A DNA stretch of 42,168 bases from an uncultured Pelagibacteraceae bacterium (GTDB lineage: Bacteria > Pseudomonadota > Alphaproteobacteria > Pelagibacterales > Pelagibacteraceae). The stretch spans positions 1 through 42,168 of the forward strand of contig CACEXE010000011.1 in the NCBI GenBank assembly GCA_902563435.1, read 5' to 3'. Positions 25,275 to 32,822 of the stretch are shown piece by piece. A model generated the notes under the pieces. That model made no database searches and was not told the DNA's origin. It saw only the letters and a program-made list of their open reading frames with translations. The position numbers were made by a program, and so were the translations under genes. The number at the start of each line of letters is the position of its first letter. The stretch's first letter is position 1.

Positions 25275-26291
25275 ATGTTAAAATTAATAACAAAAATAAC
25301 TGCTGCGATTGCTGTAGTGTCTATTGCTTTATTTGGTTCTGCTAATGCAAAAACTTTAAAAATAGAAACTCACTTTACAGCTAGTTCACCAAATGGTGAA
25401 GTTGCAGCTCAATTCGCTAAAAACGTAGAAAAGTTTTCTGGTGGAAGCTTAAAAGTACAAATGTTCTACTCATCATCAGTTACAGGAAAGTCTGCTGAGG
25501 TTTTTAACTCTGCACAAACTGGAATTATTGACTGTGATATGACAGGTGCTGGATACCAAACTGGTAAAAACGCAGCTTTCCAATTCGCAGGCGATGTAAT
25601 GGGTGGATATGATAACCCGTATCAACAATATGAATTCTTGAATTTCCCAGGAGCTCAAGAAGCTGTTGATGCACTATACAATAAATATGGAATGACTTTA
25701 ATCGGTTGGTGGATACCAGGACACGAGTCTTTAATATCTAGCAAACCAATTCCAGATGTTGCGTCTATCAAAGACTTTAAATTTAGATCGCCTCCGGGAA
25801 TGGAAAGTATGATCTTTACAGCATTAGGTGCTAAGCCGATCGTGATGGATTTTGGTGAAGTTCCAACTGCTTTACAAACTGGTCTAATTGATGGTGCCGA
25901 CTATTCATCTTTAGCTACAAACTATGCAGGTGGACACTATGAGCAAAATAAATATGCTACATATCCAGGTTTCCACTCTATGCCAGCTGACCATTTAGCT
26001 TGTAATACAAAAGTTTGGAACAAGTTAAAACCTCATGAAAAAGGTGCAATGCTAGCAGCAATCGAAATCTGCGGTAGAACAATCACTAGTTTAGTTGAGA
26101 GAAAAAATGCTGAAGCAGTTAAAGCTTTAACTGCTATGGGTGTTACTCTTCATGACTGGTCTAGAGAAGATAGACTTAAGTTCAGAAATGCTGCACTTGG
26201 AGCTTGGGAAGAATGGAAGAAAAAATCTCCTGAAGCTGCTGCTCTTATTGAGATACACAAAGCTTACATGAAAGCTAACGGTATCCTATAA
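25275..26291 (+). CDS. dctP: TRAP transporter substrate-binding protein (DctP family)
   Basis: The 338-residue protein has a signal peptide (cleavage near ANA-KT at residue 25). The mature part has the DctP signature KFRSPPG with the carboxylate-binding arginine at 171, followed by GAKPIVMDFGEVPTALQTGLIDGAD, where the usual EVYxALQxGxxDG reads EVPTALQTG. It captures an organic acid in the periplasm for the DctQM complex. The start is set by GAGGGGAAATAATG. Given the dehydratases, lactonase and hydrolase in the same run, a sugar acid is the most likely ligand, but the sequence does not prove this. Confidence 0.92.
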   Translation: MLKLITKITAAIAVVSIALFGSANAKTLKIETHFTASSPNGEVAAQFAKNVEKFSGGSLKVQMFYSSSVTGKSAEVFNSAQTGIIDCDMTGAGYQTGKNAAFQFAGDVMGGYDNPYQQYEFLNFPGAQEAVDALYNKYGMTLIGWWIPGHESLISSKPIPDVASIKDFKFRSPPGMESMIFTALGAKPIVMDFGEVPTALQTGLIDGADYSSLATNYAGGHYEQNKYATYPGFHSMPADHLACNTKVWNKLKPHEKGAMLAAIEICGRTITSLVERKNAEAVKALTAMGVTLHDWSREDRLKFRNAALGAWEEWKKKSPEAAALIEIHKAYMKANGIL

Positions 26292-26315
26292 TTATTAGCA
26301 ACATAAAAAAATATT

Positions 26316-26337
26316 GAAGGGCCTGAAAGGGCCCTTC
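26316..26337 (+). terminator. GC-rich hairpin between dctP and dctQ
   Basis: An 8-bp perfect stem (GAAGGGCC 26316-26323, GGCCCTTC 26330-26337) with a 6-base loop lies 24 bases after the dctP stop. No T tract follows directly; the next T run is 12 bases later (26349-26355). It may stabilise the 3' end of processed dctP mRNA or act as a weak attenuator, rather than a full terminator. Confidence 0.6.
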
Positions 26338-26359
26338 TAATTAGACAATTTTTTTGCCA

Positions 26360-26944
26360 ATGAACGATAAAGAGCTTCAAGATAAACAATTAAAAGAGCA
26401 AAGTGAAAAAGTTGCAAGTAAAGACGATTTTCCAATATTTTGGATAGATAGAATTTCTCTATTTTTAAGCCATACAATAAAATATTTAATTCCTGTAATA
26501 GTACTTGTGATGATGTACGAAATTTTCATGAGATATGTATTATTTAAACCTACCTTATGGGCTAATGAATTATGCCTATGGTTGGCTGGTGTTTGTTATT
26601 TAGTCGGAGGCATATATGCAACAAGATTAAGAAGCCATATTAGAATAGTATTATTATACGATTATGTTAGTAGACCAACACAGCGAATTTTTGATCTAAT
26701 TAGTACTATAGTTATTGTTCTTTTTGCAGGGGCTGTAATTTATGGTGGTATGGAGGATGCTTACAGATCATTTGTAAACTGGGAGAGATTTGCGACGTAT
26801 TGGGATCCACCGATACCAGCTACTATGAAACCACTTACACTAATATGTGTATTTCTTATTGCACTTCAGTCTATTAACAATTTAATAATTGATTGGAGAA
26901 ATCCTAAAGAAAGACAATACGATCCAGCTAAAGATTTAGAATAA
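26360..26944 (+). CDS. dctQ: TRAP transporter small membrane subunit (DctQ family)
   Basis: This is a protein of about 194 residues with four hydrophobic segments, lying between dctP and dctM as usual. The family motif region reads RYVLFKPTLWANELCLWLAG, matching the conserved W-x-x-E-x-x-x in DctQ helix 2. The frame is also open from a TTG at 26354, but ATG 26360 is preferred. A charged, lysine/glutamate-rich tail of ~25 residues precedes the first membrane segment. DctQ and DctM together form the sodium-driven transport complex. It ends one base before dctM. Confidence 0.88.
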   Translation: MNDKELQDKQLKEQSEKVASKDDFPIFWIDRISLFLSHTIKYLIPVIVLVMMYEIFMRYVLFKPTLWANELCLWLAGVCYLVGGIYATRLRSHIRIVLLYDYVSRPTQRIFDLISTIVIVLFAGAVIYGGMEDAYRSFVNWERFATYWDPPIPATMKPLTLICVFLIALQSINNLIIDWRNPKERQYDPAKDLE

Positions 26945-26945
26945 A

Positions 26946-28268
26946 ATGGAATTTGAAATAGGAACACTCTCGATAATACTGATTGTTGGATTGCTAGCCC
27001 TTATAGCTATTGGTGTACCAATGGGTTTTGCCTCAGGTTTTATGGGAGCAGTACTCGTATTTTTATATATAGGTGAGCATGCATTAGGAATTCTACTTTC
27101 AAGATATTATTCGCTTGTTGTAACGTATTCTTTCTTATCAGTACCCTTATTTATATTCATGGCCTCCTTACTTGAACGCTCAAATATAGCGAGAGATTTA
27201 TATGATGCATTAAATGCTTGGTTAAGAAAAACTAGAGGAGGAGTTGGTGTTGTTACTGCAATCATGGCAACAATTATGGCTGCGATGAGTGGAATTATTG
27301 GAGGAGAAATAGTTTTATTAGGGCTGATTGCACTACCTCAGATGTTGAGATTGAAATATGATCAAGACATGTCTATTGGTATTATTTGTGCATCAGGTTC
27401 CCTAGGTACTATGATACCTCCGTCTATTGTTTTAATTATTTATGGATTGACAACAGAAACATCAATTACAATGTTATTTCAAGAAGCTATTGTTCCAGGT
27501 TTAATGATTTCAGGTTTAATTATTACTTACATTCTTATACGAACAAGATTACAACCGCATCTTGCACCATTAAGTGATGAACCAGCTTTAACTTTAAAAG
27601 AAAAAATGTCTTACCTTCCAGGCCTTCTACCACCAATTGGTATTGTAATAATTGTTTTAGGTTCAATTTATTCTGGAATAACAGGTATCACAGAAGCAGC
27701 TGGAATGGGTGTAGTTGCAACATTAATTATAATAGGTGCAAGAAAAGAGCTTACATGGTTTTTATTTAAAGATGCACTTGTTAGAACTTTTAAAGCATCA
27801 GGTACGATTTTAACAATTACATTTGGAGCTACAGTTTTAGCTGGAGCTTATTCTTTAGCGGGTGGACCAACTTATGTAGCTGAAACTATTTTAGCTTATG
27901 ATTTAAAACCAATGTATTTAATCTTTATGATGCAAGTAATGTTTTTAATAATGGGTGCTTTTATGGATTGGGTTGGAATTGTTCTTCTAGCAATGCCTGT
28001 GTTTTTACCAATAGTTCTTGCACTTGGTTTTGATCCTATTTGGTTTGGAATACTATTTTGTGTTAATATGCAGGTATCATTTTTAAGCCCACCTTTTGGT
28101 CCAGCAGCTTTTTATTTAAAATCAGTAGCACCTCCACATATTTCATTAACAGATATTTTCAGAGGATTTGCTCCATTCGTAGTAATTCAGTTAATTGTTT
28201 TAGCATGTGTAATGTACTTTCCAGAAGCAATGACACAAAATTTCCACGAATTCGTACCCAAAAAATAA
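26946..28268 (+). CDS. dctM: TRAP transporter large membrane subunit (DctM family)
   Basis: The 440-residue protein has about twelve membrane segments and DctM hallmarks: GVPMGFASGFMG near the N-terminus, SVPLFIFMASLLERSNIARDLYDA, SGIIGGEIVLLG and the GSLGTMIPPSIVLIIYG block that carries ion- and substrate-site residues. The second half repeats the pattern with FMDWVGIVLLAMPVFLPI and SFLSPPFGPAAFYLK. It is the secondary transporter channel. Length is normal. The next gene's ATG overlaps or directly follows its TAA, so a single transcript is likely. Confidence 0.94.
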   Translation: MEFEIGTLSIILIVGLLALIAIGVPMGFASGFMGAVLVFLYIGEHALGILLSRYYSLVVTYSFLSVPLFIFMASLLERSNIARDLYDALNAWLRKTRGGVGVVTAIMATIMAAMSGIIGGEIVLLGLIALPQMLRLKYDQDMSIGIICASGSLGTMIPPSIVLIIYGLTTETSITMLFQEAIVPGLMISGLIITYILIRTRLQPHLAPLSDEPALTLKEKMSYLPGLLPPIGIVIIVLGSIYSGITGITEAAGMGVVATLIIIGARKELTWFLFKDALVRTFKASGTILTITFGATVLAGAYSLAGGPTYVAETILAYDLKPMYLIFMMQVMFLIMGAFMDWVGIVLLAMPVFLPIVLALGFDPIWFGILFCVNMQVSFLSPPFGPAAFYLKSVAPPHISLTDIFRGFAPFVVIQLIVLACVMYFPEAMTQNFHEFVPKK

Positions 28269-29141
28269 ATGACAAAAAAAATAGGTTTTATAGGCATAGG
28301 CCTCATGGGCCTACCAATGTCTAAAAATTTAGTAAAAGCTGGATATAATTTAACAGTATTCAATAGATCAAAGAATAAAGCAGAGCCACTAAAAGAATTT
28401 GGTGCAAAAATTTCAAATACGTTAAAAGATGCTGTTGACGGAAGTGATATTGTTATCACAATGTTAACAGATGATATAGCTGTGGATGCGGTGATGAACA
28501 ATACTGATTTTTTAGAAAACTTGAAATCTGGTTCAATAGTTATTGATATGAGTTCAGTTAAACCAACTACCGCAACAAAACATGGTAACAATTTAAAATT
28601 AAAAAATATAAATTATTTGGACGCACCTGTATCTGGAGGAACAATTGGTGCAGAGGAAGCCTCGTTAGCCATAATGGTTGGGGGAGAGCAAAATATTTTT
28701 GACGATGCATTTGATATTTTAAAAAAAATGGGTAACCCAACATTAGTCGGTCCAATTGGAAGTGGACAAGTTTCAAAATTAGCAAATCAAATCATAGTTG
28801 GTTTAACAATTGGTGCTGTGGCAGAGGCTGTTACTCTTTGTGAAAAAGCTGGAGCAGATCCAAATAAAATGATCAAAGCTTTGTCAGGTGGATGGGCAGA
28901 TAGCAAAGTTCTACAGACACATGGGAAAAGAATGATCAATAAAGATTTTACTCCAAAAGGTAGAACATCAGTTCATTTAAAAGATATGAATAATATCTTA
29001 GAATGTGCTAATAATTATAATACTCATTTACCTATTTCAAATTTGGTTAAAGAAATGTATAAATCTCTTGTTGAAAATGGACATGGTGAAACAGACCATA
29101 GTTCACTTTATAAAGAAATTGAAAGGATAAATAATAAATGA
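28269..29141 (+). CDS. Beta-hydroxyacid dehydrogenase (GarR/3-hydroxyisobutyrate dehydrogenase family)
   Basis: The 290-residue enzyme has the NAD-binding motif GIGLMGLPM (residues 9-17), the substrate-binding DAPVSGG (118-124) and the catalytic lysine in GSGQVSKLANQ (Lys170, with Asn173). These fit tartronate-semialdehyde reductase (GarR/GlxR) and 3-hydroxyisobutyrate dehydrogenase. In a sugar-acid context GarR activity, reducing tartronate semialdehyde to glycerate, is the better guess. No matching GarL-type aldolase is in the window, so another 3-carbon or 4-carbon hydroxy acid may be its substrate. Its stop overlaps the SDR start by four bases (ATGA). Confidence 0.85.
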   Translation: MTKKIGFIGIGLMGLPMSKNLVKAGYNLTVFNRSKNKAEPLKEFGAKISNTLKDAVDGSDIVITMLTDDIAVDAVMNNTDFLENLKSGSIVIDMSSVKPTTATKHGNNLKLKNINYLDAPVSGGTIGAEEASLAIMVGGEQNIFDDAFDILKKMGNPTLVGPIGSGQVSKLANQIIVGLTIGAVAEAVTLCEKAGADPNKMIKALSGGWADSKVLQTHGKRMINKDFTPKGRTSVHLKDMNNILECANNYNTHLPISNLVKEMYKSLVENGHGETDHSSLYKEIERINNK

Positions 29142-29881
29142 GTGGAAGACTTGAAGGTAAAAAAATTGTAGTTACAGCAGCAGGCCAAGGTATTGGAAAA
29201 GCAACAGCAATCGCTTTTCATAATGAAGGGGCTCATGTAATAGCAACAGACTTGAATGAAAAAACTTTAGCTGATTTGAATAAAGAATATCCTAATATTA
29301 AAATTAAAACTTTAGACTCTACTGACAACAAAGCAATTTTAGATTTTGTTAAAACACTCGATGAAGTAAATGTTCTATTTAATGCAGTAGGATTTGTTCA
29401 TCATGGAACAATTTTAGATTGTGAAGAAAAAGATTGGGATTTTTCCTTTGATGTAAATATTAAATCTATGTATTTCATGTGTAGAGCAATTTTACCGTTA
29501 ATGGTGAAGCAAAATGGTGGAAGTATAATCAATGTTTCGTCTATTGCCTCCAGTTTAAAAGGTTTACCAAATAGATTTGTTTATGGCGCTTCAAAAGCTG
29601 CAATTATTGGGTTAACTAAGTCTATAGCTTCAGACTTTGTAAAACAAAATATTAGATGTAATTCAATAGCACCAGGAACAGTTTTCTCTCCTTCTTGGCA
29701 AGATAGGGTAAACCAAAGCCCTGATCCTGTTCAAGCTAAGAAAGATTTTATAGCAAGACAACCTATGGGAAGACTAGGAACAGCTGAAGAAATTGCTTCT
29801 ATGGCTATTTATTTAGCTGGCGATGAATCAACATTTACAACAGGAAATACATTTTCTGTTGATGGTGGAATGACAATTTAA
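29138..29881 (+). CDS. SDR, probable 2-keto-3-deoxy-aldonate (fuconate/pentonate) 4-dehydrogenase
   Basis: The 247-residue SDR has TAAGQGIG (residues 13-20) and catalytic Ser135, Tyr149, Lys153. Arg146, three residues before the catalytic tyrosine, corresponds to the carboxylate-binding arginine known in the DHRS6/BDH2 branch. The 2-keto-3-deoxy-L-fuconate dehydrogenase of Xanthomonas and pentonate homologues lie in this branch. It would oxidise C4 of the keto-deoxy acid with NAD. The very next gene is an FAH hydrolase that would cleave the resulting 2,4-diketo acid, which is the strongest support for the call. It overlaps the upstream gene by four bases. Confidence 0.83.
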   Translation: MSGRLEGKKIVVTAAGQGIGKATAIAFHNEGAHVIATDLNEKTLADLNKEYPNIKIKTLDSTDNKAILDFVKTLDEVNVLFNAVGFVHHGTILDCEEKDWDFSFDVNIKSMYFMCRAILPLMVKQNGGSIINVSSIASSLKGLPNRFVYGASKAAIIGLTKSIASDFVKQNIRCNSIAPGTVFSPSWQDRVNQSPDPVQAKKDFIARQPMGRLGTAEEIASMAIYLAGDESTFTTGNTFSVDGGMTI

Positions 29882-29897
29882 ATATAAAGGAGAAACA

Positions 29898-30740
29898 ATG
29901 AAACTATTAAGAGTAGGAGAAAAAGGAAAAGAAAAACCAGCTATTTTAGACACTGATAGAAAAATAAGAGACATAAGTTCTCACATAAACGACTTAAACC
30001 CAGAAAATTTAAATTTTGAAACCATGTCTAAAATTCAAAGTGTAGATACATCAAATCTTCCTGAGCTTTCATCTAATCAAAGAGTAGGTTCATGTATTAC
30101 AAATCCTGGAAAATTTGTTGCAATAGGGCTTAATTATTCAGATCATGCAGCTGAAGTCGGTGCCGATATTCCTAAAGAACCAATAATGTTTATGAAGGCT
30201 ACTAGCTCAATGTGTGGTCCTAATGATGATGTAGAAATAGTTTCTGGATCAAAAAAACTAGATTGGGAAGTTGAACTTGGAATTGTAATTGGAAAAGAAG
30301 CAAAACATATTTCAGAAAGTCAATCACAAGATCATATTTTAGGATATTGTTTAGTAAACGATGTTAGTGAACGAGAATGGCAAATTGAAAAAATGGGACA
30401 ATGGGTTAAAGGAAAGTCTCATGACACTTACGGGCCTACTGGCCCTTACTTAGTAACAAAGGATGAAATTAAAGATATTAATAATTTAAAGATGATGCTG
30501 GATGTAAATGGCGAAAGAATGCAAACAGGAAATACAAGTACTATGATTTTTAATGTAGATATCATTGTATCTTATGTGAGTAAATTCATGTCATTACAAC
30601 CTGGAGATATTATAACTACAGGAACTCCTCCAGGTGTAGGCATGGGAAGAAAGCCTCAAGTATTTTTAAAAGCTGGTGATGAAATGAAATTATCTATAGA
30701 AAATTTAGGAGAACAGAACTCTAAAGTAGTTGCTGTTTAA
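29898..30740 (+). CDS. FAH-family 2,4-diketo-3-deoxy-acid hydrolase
   Basis: The 280-residue protein has the fumarylacetoacetase C-terminal domain: GLNYSDHAAE, the metal ligands Glu124 and Glu126 in DWEVELG, Asp155 in VNDVSERE, and the GDIITTGTPPGVGMG block near the end. Family members cut C-C bonds of diketo acids. In the L-fucose and L-rhamnose non-phosphorylative routes they release pyruvate and lactate, and in the pentose version pyruvate and glycolate. It follows the proposed 4-dehydrogenase by 16 bases with ribosome-binding site AAAGGAG. Other FAH activities, such as oxaloacetate decarboxylation, cannot be excluded. Confidence 0.87.
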   Translation: MKLLRVGEKGKEKPAILDTDRKIRDISSHINDLNPENLNFETMSKIQSVDTSNLPELSSNQRVGSCITNPGKFVAIGLNYSDHAAEVGADIPKEPIMFMKATSSMCGPNDDVEIVSGSKKLDWEVELGIVIGKEAKHISESQSQDHILGYCLVNDVSEREWQIEKMGQWVKGKSHDTYGPTGPYLVTKDEIKDINNLKMMLDVNGERMQTGNTSTMIFNVDIIVSYVSKFMSLQPGDIITTGTPPGVGMGRKPQVFLKAGDEMKLSIENLGEQNSKVVAV

Positions 30741-30745
30741 TAATT

Positions 30746-31918
30746 GTGAAGATCAGCTCAATCAAAAGTCATGTACTTAGATATGAGTTGGATAAAGAAT
30801 TAGGATATTCTCAACAATACTACAAACACAGAACCGCTCACTTAGTAGAGATAGAAACTGATGAAGGTATTACGGGTTGGGGAGAATGTTTTGGCCCCGG
30901 AAATATAGCTCTCGCTAACAAATATATTGTAGAAAAAGTAGTACAGCCTTTAATAATAGGAGAAGATCCAATTAATAAAGAATATATCTGGCATAAAGTT
31001 TATAATTTACTTAGAGATAGTGGCCAGAAAGGAATGCCTATTCAGGCATTATCAGGAATTGATATAGCATTGTGGGATATACTGGCAAAAAAAGCAAAAT
31101 TGCCTCTTTATCAATTATTAGGGGGTAAAACTAATAACAAAATTCCAGTTTATGGTTATGGAATGATGCTGCAAAAAAAACCTGTCGAAGAATTATGTGA
31201 ATTATTCAAAAAAGAAGCAAATCAAATAAAAGAAAAAAACTTCAAGGCGATGAAGATGAAAGTTGGTTTAGGTCCTAAAGAGGATTTAAAGTTAGTAAGC
31301 GCAGTAAGAGAAGCAATTGGAAACGATTTTAAACTAATGGTCGATGCCAATCATGCTTATAACAAAAATGATGCTTTGTACGTAGGTAAAGGATTGGATG
31401 AAATGGAAATTTATTGGTTTGAGGAACCTGTGGCACCTGAAGATTATGATGGATACAAAGAACTTAAAGAAAAATTAGAAACAAATATTGCTGGTGGTGA
31501 AGCAGAGTTCACAAAATATGGTTGGAACCAATTAATTAAAAATAATTGTATTGATATAGCCCAACCAGAAGTTTGCGGTTTAGGTGGAATAACAGAATAT
31601 TTAAAAGTATCAGCATTAGCTCAGTCGAATTTCATCCCAATTGTTAATCATGTATGGGGTTCAGCTTTAAGTGTAGCAGTAAATCTGCATTTACTTACTT
31701 CTTTACCAGATATGCCAGGTGGACTATTTCCAACAAAATCAATGTTAGAGTTTGATACCACTGAAAAAAATATTTTTATTACAGATCTTGCTGAAGAAAA
31801 ATTTTCAATTTTAGATCAGGTTAAAGATAAAGATGGATTTGCTTCCCCATTAGAAAATATAGGAATTGGAATTAATCCAAAAAAAGATTTTATAAAAGAA
31901 TACACTTATAATGGCTAA
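30746..31918 (+). CDS. Enolase-superfamily (mandelate racemase-like) sugar-acid dehydratase
   Basis: The 390-residue protein has the MR/MLE layout with KMK (Lys170, Lys172), metal ligands Asp200 in MVDANHAY, Glu226/227 in WFEEPV and Glu252 in GGEAEF, and the His302 of NHVWGSA. The Lys and His acid-base residues fit the mandelate-racemase subgroup, which holds most sugar-acid dehydratases. The start is GTG 30746, five bases after the hydrolase stop. It lies between a diketo-acid hydrolase and a lactonase, so it most likely dehydrates the aldonate released by the lactonase. It is shorter than the ~440-residue L-fuconate dehydratase, so its substrate is open. Confidence 0.87.
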   Translation: MKISSIKSHVLRYELDKELGYSQQYYKHRTAHLVEIETDEGITGWGECFGPGNIALANKYIVEKVVQPLIIGEDPINKEYIWHKVYNLLRDSGQKGMPIQALSGIDIALWDILAKKAKLPLYQLLGGKTNNKIPVYGYGMMLQKKPVEELCELFKKEANQIKEKNFKAMKMKVGLGPKEDLKLVSAVREAIGNDFKLMVDANHAYNKNDALYVGKGLDEMEIYWFEEPVAPEDYDGYKELKEKLETNIAGGEAEFTKYGWNQLIKNNCIDIAQPEVCGLGGITEYLKVSALAQSNFIPIVNHVWGSALSVAVNLHLLTSLPDMPGGLFPTKSMLEFDTTEKNIFITDLAEEKFSILDQVKDKDGFASPLENIGIGINPKKDFIKEYTYNG

Positions 31919-32822
31919 GATTATAACTTCAAAACCTGAAGTTTTGTGGAATTTAAAATGTATATTAGGTGAAGGTACTTTATGGGTCAAAGAGCATAAT
32001 TCAATTTATTTTACAGACATCAAAAAAAAAAGAATTCATATTTTAAATTTAAAAAATAAAAAAAAAGTAACTATTAAAGTAAATAAAGAAATAGGATTTT
32101 TAGCTCATATAAAAAAAAATATATTTATATTAGGTCTCCAAGGTGAATTAAGAATAGTAAATTTAAAAAGTAAAAAAAAAATTAAATCAATAACTATTGA
32201 AAAGTCATTAAAAATGAACAGGATTAATGATGGCAAAACAGATATTAATGGAAAACTTTGGTTTGGGACTATGGATAACCCTGAGAGAAATATTCCAAAT
32301 GGATCCCTTTATCGTCTCGATAAAAAATTTAATCTTAAAAAAGTAGATGATAATTATATGATTACTAATGGACCAGCGTTTATTGATAAAAAAAACTTTT
32401 ACCATACAGACAGTAGAAAAAGGGTAATCTACAAAATTAAGATAGATAAAAATGAAGATATAATAAGTAAAAAAATATTTAAAAGATTTTCAAATAAGGA
32501 AGGAGTGCCAGATGGCATGACTTTAGATAAAGGTGGAAATTTATGGGTATGTCAATTTCACGGAGCTTGCGTAAGTGTTTTAAATAAATTTGCTAAACAG
32601 ATACATAAGATCAATTTACCCGCTAAAAATATTACTAATTGTGCCTTTGGCGGTCCAAAAAATTCAGATTTATTTGTCACATCTGCTTTAAAAGGCATGA
32701 AAAACAGTGAAATTAAAAAATTTAAATTTTCAGGAAGTTTATTTAAAATACAAACTAATGCTATTGGTATAAATCAAAAAAAGTTTGTAATAAAAAATGC
32801 TAAAAAGAGACCTCTACTATGA
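31911..32822 (+). CDS. SMP-30/gluconolactonase-family sugar lactonase
   Basis: The 303-residue beta-propeller has the calcium/metal ligands of SMP-30 lactonases: Glu21 in LGEGTLW, Asn153 in ITNGPAF and Asp201 in VPDGMTLD, plus the RINDGKTDINGKLWFGTM block with substrate-site Asn106-Asp107. It hydrolyses an aldono-lactone to the open acid. It has no signal peptide, so acts in the cytoplasm after a sugar dehydrogenase. Its ATG lies 8 bases inside the dehydratase gene. Its 3' end overlaps the start of ppc by 26 bases. It is notably lysine-rich, and several runs of seven to nine A occur in the gene. Confidence 0.86.
   Translation: MAKIITSKPEVLWNLKCILGEGTLWVKEHNSIYFTDIKKKRIHILNLKNKKKVTIKVNKEIGFLAHIKKNIFILGLQGELRIVNLKSKKKIKSITIEKSLKMNRINDGKTDINGKLWFGTMDNPERNIPNGSLYRLDKKFNLKKVDDNYMITNGPAFIDKKNFYHTDSRKRVIYKIKIDKNEDIISKKIFKRFSNKEGVPDGMTLDKGGNLWVCQFHGACVSVLNKFAKQIHKINLPAKNITNCAFGGPKNSDLFVTSALKGMKNSEIKKFKFSGSLFKIQTNAIGINQKKFVIKNAKKRPLL

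Noticed and set aside
28187-28591. Open frame of 134 codons on the - strand across the dctM/dehydrogenase junction
   Set aside because: It overlaps two well-supported genes, has no family resemblance and no ribosome-binding site.
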